Notes: generated from the letters alone by a model not told the origin. A stretch of DNA of 64,000 nt from Martinezella rhizogenes (GCF_027460065.1 NZ_JAPYZZ010000006.1:124001-188000), one strand, 5' to 3'; shown: positions 9,754-19,227, counted from the stretch's first letter. Numbers and translations are program-made.

Positions 9754-10671
9754 TTAAGCATCCCCTCTCAGAACCGCGTTGCGGGCGCGCTCCAGCGCTG
9801 AACCCATCAGATTTAAGCAGGTCAGCGATATCAGCATGAACAAACCTGGCATCGTCGCAATCCACCACGCATTCAGCAGATACTTTCGCGAATCCGCGAT
9901 CACGTTGCCGAATGTCGGCGTCGGCGGCTGAACGCCGAGACCGAGAAAGCCCAAGATGGATTCGAAGATCATCATGCGAGCAATGTCGAGAACCGCAACG
10001 AAGGCGATCGGCGGCAGCACAACGGGCGCCACGAAGAGGATCATGATGCGCAGATCGGATGCGCCGAGCACCCGCTCACCAAGAACGTAACCACGGCCAC
10101 GCTCGCCGAGAGCAACCGATCGGGCAACACGGGCATAAAGCGGCCACCCCGAAAGACCGAGTACGAGGATGATCGCAGGCACCGTTGGACGGGACACCCC
10201 GAGGATCGTGATGGCGAGAATGATCATCGGAATTGAGAGCTGAGCATCGGTTAGCCGCATGATGATCGTATCGACCCAACCACCGCGAAAGCCGGCAAGA
10301 AGACCGAGGCTACAACCAACAACGAACATAAGGATCACGGTCGTCACGCCGATGAGCAGCGAATAACAAAGTCCGACGAGACAGCGCATAAGGACATCTC
10401 GGCCGAGTTGATCGGTACCGAGCACGTAAGGCCATTGCCAGCCCTCTGACGGAAATGGCGGGATGAACTTGTGGCTATAAGCCATCTTCAACGGATCAAC
10501 CGAGCTGATAAAGGGCAGGAAAATCGCAAGTCCAAGCAACAATCCAAAACCGATGAGCCCGATGCGAAAGTCGAGGCGGGCGGCTGCGATCTGCAACATG
10601 CGCCGGGTCGGAGTGGTGCCGCGCTTGACGACAGTGCGCTCACTGGCGCTGAGTTCTACGATATCGGTCAT
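9754..10671 (-). CDS. ABC importer permease, DppC/OppC type
   Basis: Inner-membrane permease of 305 residues with a cytoplasmic N terminus, five to six hydrophobic segments and the typical DppC signature ERVLGASDLRIM (EAA-loop variant), where it contacts the ATPase. The family moves oligopeptides and, on Ti/Ri plasmids, opines such as agrocinopines. It starts two bases after the end of the DppB-like gene and runs directly into the ATPase gene. Confidence 0.92.
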   Translation of the reverse strand: MTDIVELSASERTVVKRGTTPTRRMLQIAAARLDFRIGLIGFGLLLGLAIFLPFISSVDPLKMAYSHKFIPPFPSEGWQWPYVLGTDQLGRDVLMRCLVGLCYSLLIGVTTVILMFVVGCSLGLLAGFRGGWVDTIIMRLTDAQLSIPMIILAITILGVSRPTVPAIILVLGLSGWPLYARVARSVALGERGRGYVLGERVLGASDLRIMILFVAPVVLPPIAFVAVLDIARMMIFESILGFLGLGVQPPTPTFGNVIADSRKYLLNAWWIATMPGLFMLISLTCLNLMGSALERARNAVLRGDA

Positions 10672-10672
10672 C

Positions 10673-11653
10673 TCAATATTCCAGTCTCGGATCGATAGTC
10701 ATCGCGATAAGATCGACCAGGATGTTGATCACCACGAACATCACGGAAATGAAAATCGCGACGCCCTGTATGAGCGGAAAGTCGCGCTGTTGGACGGCAT
10801 TGATCGTCAGGAGACCGAGGCCCGGATAGTCGAAAATGAATTCGACCACCAGGACGCCACCCAGAAGCATGCCGAGCTGAACTCCCAGCAGATTGATTAA
10901 CGGGACCGCGGAATTGCCGAGCACATGCGAGAAAATAGTGCGTCCACGGCTCAGGCCCCTGACCGCAGCAAGCTGAATAAAGTCCTCGCGCATCACCTGC
11001 GCAACTGAAACGGTGAGGGTACGCAGGATGAACGGCGCGATCTCAACCGCCAGCACGACAGCGGGCAGAATGGTATACTCGAATCCGTTATAGCCGATGG
11101 CAGGAACAAGCCTGAGCTTCACAGACAGAAAGAGCGTGAGAACGATGCCAAGCCAGAAATTTGGCGTCGAGACGAAAATCGACCCCAATGCAAGGGCGAG
11201 TTTGTCTGGCCAACGCCCTTGATAGAGCCCGCCGGCCAAGCCTAGCGGAACAGCCACCAGCAGTGCGATCACCAATGCGAGTGCCGCAAGCTGTAGTGTC
11301 ATTGGCAATGTGCCGAGAATAAGATCGAGGACCTTCGCCCGCTCTTCGCGCGTTGGGTCGTTATAGGCGGCACCTGCCAGGCTCGCACCGCTCCTTGGCC
11401 TGACAAACGACGTGCCGAGATCGCCGGTCGCCAAATGGCCAAGATAGGATACAAATTGCAACGGTATGGGTCGGTCGAGACCGAGTTCCTTGGCCTTCGT
11501 CGCCACCACCGCGTCCGGCGCCATGCCACCCACGATAAGGCGTGCAGGATCACCCGGCACGACACGCAGTAGCGTGAAGATGATGAATATGACGAGAAGG
11601 ATGATCAGGCTTCCCTGCAGAAGCCGTCTCAACAGGAATGAAAGAAGGAACAT
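10673..11653 (-). CDS. ABC importer permease, DppB/OppB type
   Basis: Inner-membrane permease of 326 residues. The N-terminal hydrophobic helix (IILLVIFIIFTLLRVVPGDP) with the RVVPGDP motif, and the loop AAVRGLSRGRTIFSHVLGNS, are characteristic of DppB proteins. It pairs with the DppC-like permease downstream. It lies about 60 bases after the binding-protein gene, so binding protein, two permeases and ATPase form a complete importer in standard order. Confidence 0.92.
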   Translation of the reverse strand: MFLLSFLLRRLLQGSLIILLVIFIIFTLLRVVPGDPARLIVGGMAPDAVVATKAKELGLDRPIPLQFVSYLGHLATGDLGTSFVRPRSGASLAGAAYNDPTREERAKVLDLILGTLPMTLQLAALALVIALLVAVPLGLAGGLYQGRWPDKLALALGSIFVSTPNFWLGIVLTLFLSVKLRLVPAIGYNGFEYTILPAVVLAVEIAPFILRTLTVSVAQVMREDFIQLAAVRGLSRGRTIFSHVLGNSAVPLINLLGVQLGMLLGGVLVVEFIFDYPGLGLLTINAVQQRDFPLIQGVAIFISVMFVVINILVDLIAMTIDPRLEY

Positions 11654-11715
11654 GAACTTACCCTAGTCTGTCTGGGCCAAGGCGGCCGCTGCTTTGCAGC
11701 GGCCGCAGCGCTGGA

Positions 11716-13281
11716 TCAGGCCAATGTCGCCTTGTTGGCGTCCATCATACCATTCGGGTAGATGTAGAGACCACTCAATCCGTCGCGCATGCCGTGGATG
11801 AAGACCGATGTGAACAGAGAAAACGCGGGCGCCTTTGTTGCCAGCAACGGCATCAGCTCGGTCTGAATGACCTTCTTGCGTTCCTCGGGCTTCGAGGCGT
11901 TGCGCTCCTTGTCGAGAGCAGCGTCAATTTCCGGATCCTGAATGCCGCAGATGCGGTGGGTCGTCGAGTGAAAATGGGTCCTCAACACGAGATCCGGCTC
12001 CGGCGAACCCGTTGACCAGCCGCAGTCGATCATATGCCCAGGCCCGCCGCCGGGACGATCGTATAGTGCGTCGCCCCAGGCGGCAACCTCCATGACGTTC
12101 AGCTTGACGGGGAAGCCCTGTTCCTGAAGCATGGCCGTGATTGCCTCGGCATATTCCTTCGTCTTCGGGTAGAAGCCTACCGACGTGATATATTCGAGTT
12201 CGGGTAGCCCTTGTCCCTTCGGGAAGCCGGCTTCCGCCAAAAGCTTCTGGCATTGGTCAGGGTCGTAGGTCGGGTAGTTCGGGATATCGACATAGCCGAA
12301 CTTGACCGGAGATACGTAGCAGTTCGAGGCATGACCGGAAACACCAAGGATGTCGTCGATTACCGACCGGTCGATCGCGTGGCAGACGGCACGGCGCAGC
12401 CGCCAGTCGTTGAAGGGTGCTTTCGAGCAACGGAACCAGAGATACTTGTTTTCGACCGAGATGGCCTTGTGAAGCTGGAAGCCTCCGGTCTTTTGAATGG
12501 TTTCGACCTGTTCAGCTTCAAGGCGCTCGATAAGGTCGGCTTCGCCGTTCAGGAGGGCCAGTGTTCGTGTCGTTGCATCGCCGACAAAGCTGAAATGCAG
12601 TCCCGGAATCGTCGGCTTGCCAAGATAGAAGCCGTCAAACGCTTCGAGCACTGTTGTATTGCCGTCCTGCTTGACGAACTTGAATCCACCGGTGCCGTTC
12701 GGCCGGGCAGACAATGTCTTGGGGTCGGCAACATCCTTCGCCGACATGATCGGCAGGAAAGAGGACAGGAACCAGAAGAGGCTCGCGGGATAACCGGCCT
12801 TGTCGGTTTTGACGCGCGCGACGTAATCGCTGACAACTTCTACCTCACATGGGCCGGGATACCATGCTGCAGGCCGGTCGGGACGACTTGCATATTCGAA
12901 GGTCGCCTTCACGTCTTCGGCCTTGAACGGCTTGCCGTCGTGGAAGGTGACGCCTTCGCGCAGCTTGAATTCGAGCGTGTGCTCGTCGATGAGCTTCATC
13001 TCGGTCGCCAGTTCCATGACGAGCTCGTCAGGCTTTTCCGGCGTCATGGGTGCACGGGTCAGATAGCCGAACACGAAGCTCTCAAGGTTGATCTGAGCCA
13101 GCGTCGTGTGAGATGAGGGATCCCAGTTGCCGGTCAGGGTTTCAGCCGAGAGAAATTTAAGAACCTTGCCTTCCGCGGCATTGGCCGGGTTGACCAGGAA
13201 CTTGGTATTGAGAATAGGCAGGCCAAGGGCGATGCCCGCAAGCGCCGAACTCTTTAAGAGCGATCTTCTATTGAACTCCAT
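11716..13281 (-). CDS. Periplasmic substrate-binding protein, peptide/opine family 5
   Basis: Extracytoplasmic receptor of the oligopeptide-type importer, 521 residues. The N terminus MEFNRRSLLKSSALAG followed by a hydrophobic run and ANAAEG looks like a twin-arginine-type signal. Family 5 hallmarks include LREGVTFHDGKPFKAEDV and WRLRRAVCHAIDR. The ATG at 13281, with GGAGA upstream, is preferred to the longer open frame from 13320 because it begins at the signal peptide. The start lies inside the end of the amidase gene (28-base overlap). AccA of agrocinopine uptake belongs to the same broad family; the ligand here is unknown. Confidence 0.92.
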   Translation of the reverse strand: MEFNRRSLLKSSALAGIALGLPILNTKFLVNPANAAEGKVLKFLSAETLTGNWDPSSHTTLAQINLESFVFGYLTRAPMTPEKPDELVMELATEMKLIDEHTLEFKLREGVTFHDGKPFKAEDVKATFEYASRPDRPAAWYPGPCEVEVVSDYVARVKTDKAGYPASLFWFLSSFLPIMSAKDVADPKTLSARPNGTGGFKFVKQDGNTTVLEAFDGFYLGKPTIPGLHFSFVGDATTRTLALLNGEADLIERLEAEQVETIQKTGGFQLHKAISVENKYLWFRCSKAPFNDWRLRRAVCHAIDRSVIDDILGVSGHASNCYVSPVKFGYVDIPNYPTYDPDQCQKLLAEAGFPKGQGLPELEYITSVGFYPKTKEYAEAITAMLQEQGFPVKLNVMEVAAWGDALYDRPGGGPGHMIDCGWSTGSPEPDLVLRTHFHSTTHRICGIQDPEIDAALDKERNASKPEERKKVIQTELMPLLATKAPAFSLFTSVFIHGMRDGLSGLYIYPNGMMDANKATLA

Positions 13282-14723
13282 GACGACGTCTCCACAGTTG
13301 GATTGCTGGGTGTTCCCCACCCCGTCTTATCGCCAGCAACGACAAGCGGAGGATTGTTGTTTTTGAAAAGATAGTCTTCCGCTTGCTGGCAAAATGCCAT
13401 GACAAGCGCATCGGCGTGACGACGACCTACGACCTGCAGGCCGACCGGCAGTCCACCTGCAGTCAGGCCGCAAGGCAGCGAGGCTGCTGGATTGCCTGAA
13501 AGGTTGAACGGGTATGTAAAGGGCGTCCAGCCCGTCCAAGCAAGGGTCTCTGAAGGCGACTGAAATCCCGCCGGAGCCTCGCGGTCAGCCGCGAAGGGCT
13601 CGATCGGAATGGTTGGCAAGAGCAGAAGGTCGATGTCTTCGAAGAGCGCATGCACACGGCCGGCGAATTCCGCACGTGCTTTGGTGGCCGAAAGATAATC
13701 GCCAAGATTGTAGCGCGCCGATGCCTCGACAAGCGCACGGAAACCGCTGCCGAACTCAGATAAGTCCGACTGCGATCCGTAAGCCACACCTCGGCCTGCG
13801 ACCCAGAGGGTTTCGAATATGCGGATCGGATCTTCCCAATCCGGGGAAACCGGTCGAATGTCGAGCGAAAGCGGCTTGGTCAGCGCATCGACCGCCTCAC
13901 GAACGACGCGATCGATCTCGGGCGCAACCTTGAAACCAAATAGGCTGGAAGCAAAACCGATACGCAGATCCCTCAGCGATCGCGCTTGGGTGTAGTCAGC
14001 CCCGTCATTTGGAAGGGCCTGGTGATCCCGAGCATCGGGACCTTTGGCGATATTGAACAGAAGAGCGCTGTCTTTCGCCGAAATGCTCATCGGACCTGCG
14101 TGCGACAGCATCTCCGTCGCGCTCCAAGGCCAGGCCGGAACACGCCCGAGCGAGCCCTTCATCGCGAAGACGCCGCAGAATGCGGCGGGAATGCGTACGG
14201 AACCACCGCCGTCAGATCCCAACGTGAAGGGAACCATCCGAGCCGCAAGAGCCGCTCCGGAACCCGAACTCGAGCCGCCGCTTGTCAGATCCGGATTCCA
14301 TGGATTGCGCGTTGGTCCGTAGAATTCCGAAAAGCCGGAACCCGACCACCCCATCTCGGTGGTCGTGGTTTTGCCGATAATAATAGATCCAGCGTCAATC
14401 ATTCGCTGAACGATCGGCGCCGTCGCCTTGGGAGCGAAATCCTTATAGGCACGGGATCCGCGCTGGCACAGCTGGCCTTCGACAAAGAAAAGATCCTTGA
14501 CGCCCATGGGAATACCGTGGAGGGGACCGCGGAGGCGACCTTCGGCTGCCTCGCGATCGCAGGCTCTGGCTTCTTCAAGGGCCTCTTCTGCAAAGACTCG
14601 ACTGAAAGCATTTATGATTGGGTTCAGCCGCTCGATGCGCGCGAGACACTCCTGGACGAGCGCCTCGGAGGTGAGCTTGCCGGAAGCAATTGCTGTGCTG
14701 AGGGAAAGAACTGAAAAATCCAC
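13254..14723 (-). CDS. Amidase-signature enzyme
   Basis: Serine amidohydrolase of 489 residues. The Ser-cisSer-Lys triad is visible: Lys76 in MGVKDLF, the Gly/Ser-rich GGSSSGSGAALA (cis-Ser about 152) and the nucleophile Ser about 176 in DGGGSVRIP. Start is a GTG at 14723 with AAGGAGA eight bases upstream. It is the first gene of the ten-gene minus-strand operon, downstream of a control region with a perfect 10-base direct repeat. It may cleave the amide bond of the imported substrate; the specific substrate cannot be read from sequence. GatA is an unlikely alternative because no gatB/C neighbours are present. Confidence 0.9.
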   Translation of the reverse strand: MDFSVLSLSTAIASGKLTSEALVQECLARIERLNPIINAFSRVFAEEALEEARACDREAAEGRLRGPLHGIPMGVKDLFFVEGQLCQRGSRAYKDFAPKATAPIVQRMIDAGSIIIGKTTTTEMGWSGSGFSEFYGPTRNPWNPDLTSGGSSSGSGAALAARMVPFTLGSDGGGSVRIPAAFCGVFAMKGSLGRVPAWPWSATEMLSHAGPMSISAKDSALLFNIAKGPDARDHQALPNDGADYTQARSLRDLRIGFASSLFGFKVAPEIDRVVREAVDALTKPLSLDIRPVSPDWEDPIRIFETLWVAGRGVAYGSQSDLSEFGSGFRALVEASARYNLGDYLSATKARAEFAGRVHALFEDIDLLLLPTIPIEPFAADREAPAGFQSPSETLAWTGWTPFTYPFNLSGNPAASLPCGLTAGGLPVGLQVVGRRHADALVMAFCQQAEDYLFKNNNPPLVVAGDKTGWGTPSNPTVETSSWSSIEDRS

Positions 14724-15083
14724 GATTGCGATCTCCTTGGAATGTGGATTTATGTGGATTTATTGCGTTTGTCAACACGGCGCCGAGGGATTTTTGCATT
14801 TCCACCTCAGGAAGTTTGCGTCGCGCTCCGCCGTTGCTAGCGGCGACGCGTCGGCCTACTAACGGAATCGACGACCCTGGCGGGATATAAATGCCTCACA
14901 AAAGGGCATGATTTTCAGGCATTATGCCCACCATTTCAGCAAACCTTTGACTCAGACGCAACGAGCGGAAGCCACAAGAGAGATTGGAATCGCCAGCCCG
15001 AATGAGCTGAGATGTCGCCATGTTGAGATTGTGTTGCTTTTATTGCTTTCGTTGATATTGTGTGGAAATCAACGGAGATCAAA
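14724..15083. promoter_or_regulatory. Divergent control region of the catabolic island
   Basis: Gene-free 360 bases between the GTG of the amidase operon and the start of the divergent formylglutamate-amidohydrolase-like gene. Near the minus-strand operon there is a perfect tandem repeat of ATGTGGATTT at 14742-14751 and 14752-14761. Near the plus-strand gene there is an inverted repeat GTTGAT...ATCAAC at 15051-15056/15068-15073 enclosing TTGTGTGGAA. Both resemble the motifs at 2021-2038 and 2077-2094, so the same DeoR proteins may bind all of them. Confidence 0.5.
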
Positions 15084-15866
15084 ATGGGTAAATTCTCGTT
15101 GCTCGGTCCTAGCGAGTCATCAATCGCGATCGAAAATAGTGCTGCTCGCGGAGACATAGTAATCGTCTGCGAGCATGCTTCGCCTCTCATTCCGCCGGCG
15201 CTTGGCGAGCTTGGCCTTGATCGGTCGGCGCTAACGAGCCACATCGCATGGGATCCCGGAGCCCTTGCACTCGCGCGGTGTCTCTCATCATCCCTGGATG
15301 CACTTCTTTACTTTCAGCGCTATTCGCGGCTCGTCTACGATTGCAATCGTCCACCTGAGGCAGCCTCGGCAATCGTAGGAAGGAGCGAGATCTATGAGGT
15401 TCCGGGCAATCAGAACCTGTCGGAAGCCGAGCGTCTGGCGCGAGTGAATGAGATTTACCTGCCGTTCCGGAACGGCCTCTCAGAGATTCTCACTACCCGT
15501 AGAACCCAAGGGCGTAAGACGATCCTCGTTACCATCCATAGCTTCACCCCCGTCTACTTCGGCAAAAGGCGCCACGTTGAAATCGGAATATTGCACGACG
15601 CCGACTCCGCGCTTGCGGATGCGATGCTCGCCGAGGCGAGAAAAAGCGATCACCGGTATCTGGTCATACGGAACCAGCCTTACGGTCCGCAAGACGGAGT
15701 GACGCATACGCTGATGGAGCACGGCATCGCAAACGGTATTCCGAACGTCATGATCGAGGTTCGAAACGACCTTCTGGCGAGCAAGGACGAACAGCACGCC
15801 ATTGCTTCCTTGCTCGCCTCTCTCATTAAAAGCGGCGCGGTGGCACTAGAGGCACGAGAAAGCTAA
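15084..15866 (+). CDS. N-formylglutamate amidohydrolase family protein
   Basis: Hydrolase of the formylglutamate deformylase family, 260 residues. Characteristic motifs are IVIVCEHASPLIPPAL near the N terminus, HIAWDPGALALA, SRLVYDCNRP and VTIHSFTPVYFG, typical of this zinc-dependent group. The ATG at 15084 follows GGAG; the inverted repeat at 15051-15073 overlaps its leader and could control it. It is the first gene of a plus-strand group with eutB and eutC. Members act on N-formyl and related N-acyl amino acids, consistent with the other amide hydrolases of this island; exact substrate not known. Confidence 0.85.
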   Translation: MGKFSLLGPSESSIAIENSAARGDIVIVCEHASPLIPPALGELGLDRSALTSHIAWDPGALALARCLSSSLDALLYFQRYSRLVYDCNRPPEAASAIVGRSEIYEVPGNQNLSEAERLARVNEIYLPFRNGLSEILTTRRTQGRKTILVTIHSFTPVYFGKRRHVEIGILHDADSALADAMLAEARKSDHRYLVIRNQPYGPQDGVTHTLMEHGIANGIPNVMIEVRNDLLASKDEQHAIASLLASLIKSGAVALEARES

Positions 15867-16015
15867 GCCCCTTTGCCAGATTGGCACGGCTCTTGCTTTG
15901 TCGATTTTGGAGCGTTGTGCAGCCGTGCTGCGATAATCGCGTCACGACACGAACGTCGAAGGTGGCCGTGCGCTCACCCACAACGAACTGACTGATACTC
16001 ACGAGCAGAGAACAA

Positions 16016-17407
16016 ATGTACTCGATCATTCTAGGGCGCGAGCGCCATGTCTTCCAGGATCTGAAATCGGTCATGGCCTGTGCGTCGCCGCCGAAGTCGG
16101 GCGATGTGCTTGCAGGTATTGCGGCCTCGAGCAATGAGCGCCGCGTGGCCGCTCGCTGCCTGCTCGCAGATATGCCGCTTAAGACATTCCTGCAGGATCT
16201 GATGATCCCCTATGAGATCGACGAAGTCAGCCGGCTGATCGTGGATCGGCATGACCAAGTGGCTTTCGCTGCCGTCTCGCATATGACGGTTGGTCAATTT
16301 CGCGATTGGCTTCTTTCTTACGAGGCGACGCCTGAAAAGCTATCCGCACTGGCACCGGGTCTGACACCGGAAATGGTCGCGGCTGTTTCCAAGATCATGC
16401 GAAATCACGACCTGATCACTGTTGCCGGAAAATGCGGTGTGGTCACCGCCTTCCGATCGACGATTGGGCTGCCCGGCAGGCTCTCAAGCCGTCTTCAACC
16501 GAACCATCCCACCGACGATCCGGAAGGCGTGGCCGGCTCCACCCTAGACGGTCTGCTGTACGGCATCGGCGACGCGGTGATCGGCATCAATCCTGCGACA
16601 GACAACCTTGAGGCATGCATGCGGTTGATGGTCCTGTTCGACCGGCTGCGCGAACGCTTCGATATTCCGACCCAGTCGTGCGTGCTGACGCACGTCACCA
16701 CCTCGATCAAAGCCGTTGAAGCCCGTGCACCGGTCGACCTCGTGTTCCAGTCGATCGCGGGGTCGGAGGCTGCCAATAGGGGCTTCGGAGTGGACCTCGC
16801 CGTCCTCAGGGAGGGAAGAGAAGCTGCACTTTCGACAAAACGCGGCACGGTCGGGAACAATGTCATGTATCTGGAGACCGGGCAGGGAAGTGCGCTTTCA
16901 GCGAACGCTCATCATGATGTGGACGAGCAGACGCTAGAGGCGCGAGCCTATGCCGTCGCCCGGGAATTCAGTCCGCTTCTCGTCAACACCGTTGTTGGAT
17001 TCATCGGCCCGGAGTACCTGTTCGACGCCAAGCAAATTATCCGCGCCGGCCTCGAGGATCATTTTTGCGGCAAGCTTCTCGGCGTACCGATGGGGGTGGA
17101 CGTGTGTTACACCAACCACGCGGAAGCCGACCAGGACGACATGGACAACCTGATGGTGCTCTTGACGGTCGCCGGCGTCAGTTTTCTGATCGCTGTGCCC
17201 GGCGCCGACGATGTCATGCTCAATTATCAGAGCCTTTCTTATCACGACATTGTCGGTCTCAGGCATCAGTTCAAGCGCCCACCAGCGCCAGAATTCGAAG
17301 CCTGGCTCGATCGGATGGGCATGCTTGATCATGCCGGTCGACTTGCGCCGGCAAGCGCCTCGGGTCAATTCTCGCGCAATCTCTTAAGCTACGGAATGTC
17401 GGCATGA
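16016..17407 (+). CDS. eutB: Ethanolamine ammonia-lyase large subunit EutB
   Basis: Large catalytic subunit of the adenosylcobalamin-dependent enzyme that converts ethanolamine to acetaldehyde and ammonia. The 463-residue length matches the family, with typical segments AGSTLDGLLYGIGDAVIGIN, QSCVLTHVTTSIKA, FQSIAGSEAANRGFG and CYTNHAEADQDD. The last four bases overlap the start of eutC (ATGA). There is no eutA reactivase or microcompartment gene nearby, so this is the short aerobic-type arrangement. It lies 149 bases after the formylglutamate-amidohydrolase-like gene, suggesting that ethanolamine is released during breakdown of the island's substrate (inference). Confidence 0.95.
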   Translation: MYSIILGRERHVFQDLKSVMACASPPKSGDVLAGIAASSNERRVAARCLLADMPLKTFLQDLMIPYEIDEVSRLIVDRHDQVAFAAVSHMTVGQFRDWLLSYEATPEKLSALAPGLTPEMVAAVSKIMRNHDLITVAGKCGVVTAFRSTIGLPGRLSSRLQPNHPTDDPEGVAGSTLDGLLYGIGDAVIGINPATDNLEACMRLMVLFDRLRERFDIPTQSCVLTHVTTSIKAVEARAPVDLVFQSIAGSEAANRGFGVDLAVLREGREAALSTKRGTVGNNVMYLETGQGSALSANAHHDVDEQTLEARAYAVAREFSPLLVNTVVGFIGPEYLFDAKQIIRAGLEDHFCGKLLGVPMGVDVCYTNHAEADQDDMDNLMVLLTVAGVSFLIAVPGADDVMLNYQSLSYHDIVGLRHQFKRPPAPEFEAWLDRMGMLDHAGRLAPASASGQFSRNLLSYGMSA

Positions 17408-18201
17408 GCAACAAGAGAGATCCATTTGAACGGTTCCGCAATGCCACACGTGCCCGGATCGGGCTTGGAAGGGCAGGGGACGCGTTGCCGACAGCGGCAA
17501 TTCTGGATTTTCAGCTTGCACATGCCAGGGCGAGGGATGCCGTGCATGGCAGCGTAGACTTTGCTGTCCTCGCCAAGGAGCTCGCCCCGGCTCCAACGAT
17601 CCGGATCAGGTCTTGCGCCAAGGACCGTACCATCTATCTTGCGCGACCTGATCTCGGGCGTCAGCCGCTTGCGGCCGATCTGCCTGTTCCGGGAGAACGC
17701 TACGACATTGCGTTCGTGATCGCGGACGGGCTATCCGCCTCGGCGGTCGAGCGCCATGCGGTCCCGCTTTTCAAGGCATGCATGAAGCGTCTTGACGGCT
17801 TCAGTGTCGCCCCGGTGATTTTGGGCGAACAGGCGCGGGTAGCATTCGGCGATGAGGCGGCAGCAGCGTTCGGTGCGGAGATTGCCATCGTGCTGATCGG
17901 CGAAAGGCCGGGACTAAGCGTTCCCGACAGTCTGGGTGCCTACATTACGTTCCGCCCGCAGTCAGGGCGGCGCGATAGCGAGCGCAACTGCATTTCCAAT
18001 ATCCATGCCAACGGGCTCAGCTACGAGATTGCCGCGGATAAGATCGTGTGGATCGTCCGGGAGGCTCTGCGGTTGCAGTTGACCGGTGTGGACCTCAAGG
18101 AAAATGCTGACAGGTCTGAAAAGGCACTTTTTGAGCGGACTCCGAGGGAGCGTGATCAATCATCAGACCATTCAGCCGACGGCGCCTTGGAGACGAATTA
18201 G
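17404..18201 (+). CDS. eutC: Ethanolamine ammonia-lyase small subunit EutC
   Basis: Small subunit that completes the B12 site of ethanolamine ammonia-lyase, 265 residues. Visible family segments are ARIGLGRAGDALPTAAILDF at the N terminus, YLARPDLGRQP, FVIADGLSASAVE, and RPGLSVPDSLGAYITF with RNCISNIHANGLSYE near the end. It starts inside the eutB stop codon (ATGA), so the two subunits are translationally coupled. The C-terminal tail after about residue 225 is charged and poorly conserved. It ends eight bases before the convergent end of the first VirF-like gene. Confidence 0.94.
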   Translation: MSNKRDPFERFRNATRARIGLGRAGDALPTAAILDFQLAHARARDAVHGSVDFAVLAKELAPAPTIRIRSCAKDRTIYLARPDLGRQPLAADLPVPGERYDIAFVIADGLSASAVERHAVPLFKACMKRLDGFSVAPVILGEQARVAFGDEAAAAFGAEIAIVLIGERPGLSVPDSLGAYITFRPQSGRRDSERNCISNIHANGLSYEIAADKIVWIVREALRLQLTGVDLKENADRSEKALFERTPRERDQSSDHSADGALETN

Positions 18202-18209
18202 TCCGTGTC

Positions 18210-19154
18210 TCACCGCGTCGCACCAGAATTCTCGCGACGCCCAGGAGCCGCCATTAGCTCAGCGCGTGCATCTTTGTAGGCTTTGTCGATAGACTCGGCA
18301 ATTTTTCCAGCCGTATGCAGTTGTCCATCGGACCTGATTGGAGCGTCGGTTATCAAGCCATCGACTGATTTCTCGATCGCACCAATAGCCTTTTGCAAAG
18401 GCAAATTTCGCTCTGGGGTGTGGTGGTAGTCCTCCGGCCCTGAGTCCCAATCCGTTTCATTGTGAAAAGTCATCTCACTATATAGTGCAGCGCGCCCCGA
18501 ATCGTGAACTAACGCATCAAGAATCTTGGCCTTTTGGGTCACGTCTAGGTGCTCGTGCATGCTTACGAGCGCCATGCCGGCGGACCTGCGGGCCCAATCG
18601 TGCGACGAACCATCCTCCATAAAAATTTGTATTGTTTGATCAACGAGCCTGGTTCTTTGCACGGCGTCAAGGTCGCCGACGTGGGGCGCAAGCGTGGATA
18701 TCACGTCAGCTTGTGCACGTGGGCTGGACATGTTCACGATGTGATCTACCAGCGCAGTTTTTGCCTCAGAGGATTGGAATTTCAAAAGGGGGCCAGCATT
18801 GACTGTTCGGCCGGTGGGCAAGACGGAGTGGACACCGGTGCCTGGGCCGAGATGTTCCGGCAAGCCATCTTCGGGTATGAGCGCACCATGCACGGCCCGG
18901 GCGGAATTGCCCAGCCGTTTTACCCGCTCGTGAAATAACCCGACCGGGCTTGCCTGAACCGCATCCTTAACCCCATGACTTACACGCATAATATTCGCGA
19001 GATTTTTTGCCGTTTCCACCGGATTGTCGGAAGGCATGTGCTTCGCAATTTCGGTGAATAATTCAGGTGGGAAATAAGTCTGTTGTTCGCCACGGCTCCC
19101 GGCACTTCGAGAGCTTAGAACCTCGGTGGCCTGCTGTTGCTTTTCTCTATCCAT
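18210..19154 (-). CDS. virF: VirF-like F-box effector (first copy)
   Basis: Predicted type IV-secreted effector of 314 residues, related to VirF, which enters plant cells and joins SCF ubiquitin ligases through its F-box. The N-terminal F-box-like segment FPPELFTEIAKHMPSDNPVE...ANIMRVSHGVKDAV resembles my recollection of VirF (LPDHVLTEVAKRLATNNPVE). The C terminus ARAELMAAPGRRENSGATR matches the VirF tail (ARAELMSADRPRS) and the Arg-rich VirB/D4 export signal. The ATG at 19154 is used; a TTG precedes it. A vir-box-like TACATTTGAAAT (one mismatch) lies upstream at 19228-19239. It is about 100 residues longer than classical VirF. Confidence 0.8.
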   Translation of the reverse strand: MDREKQQQATEVLSSRSAGSRGEQQTYFPPELFTEIAKHMPSDNPVETAKNLANIMRVSHGVKDAVQASPVGLFHERVKRLGNSARAVHGALIPEDGLPEHLGPGTGVHSVLPTGRTVNAGPLLKFQSSEAKTALVDHIVNMSSPRAQADVISTLAPHVGDLDAVQRTRLVDQTIQIFMEDGSSHDWARRSAGMALVSMHEHLDVTQKAKILDALVHDSGRAALYSEMTFHNETDWDSGPEDYHHTPERNLPLQKAIGAIEKSVDGLITDAPIRSDGQLHTAGKIAESIDKAYKDARAELMAAPGRRENSGATR

Positions 19155-19227
19155 CAATCAGCCTCCGATATGCCTTGGATGTCCACAAGCTATCATCTCG
19201 ACCCAATGGGCTAAATCGAACTTTGAC

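Noticed and set aside
12211..13116. Plus-strand open frame of 301 codons
   Set aside because: Antisense to the binding-protein gene; no family motif, and the minus-strand frame is unmistakable.
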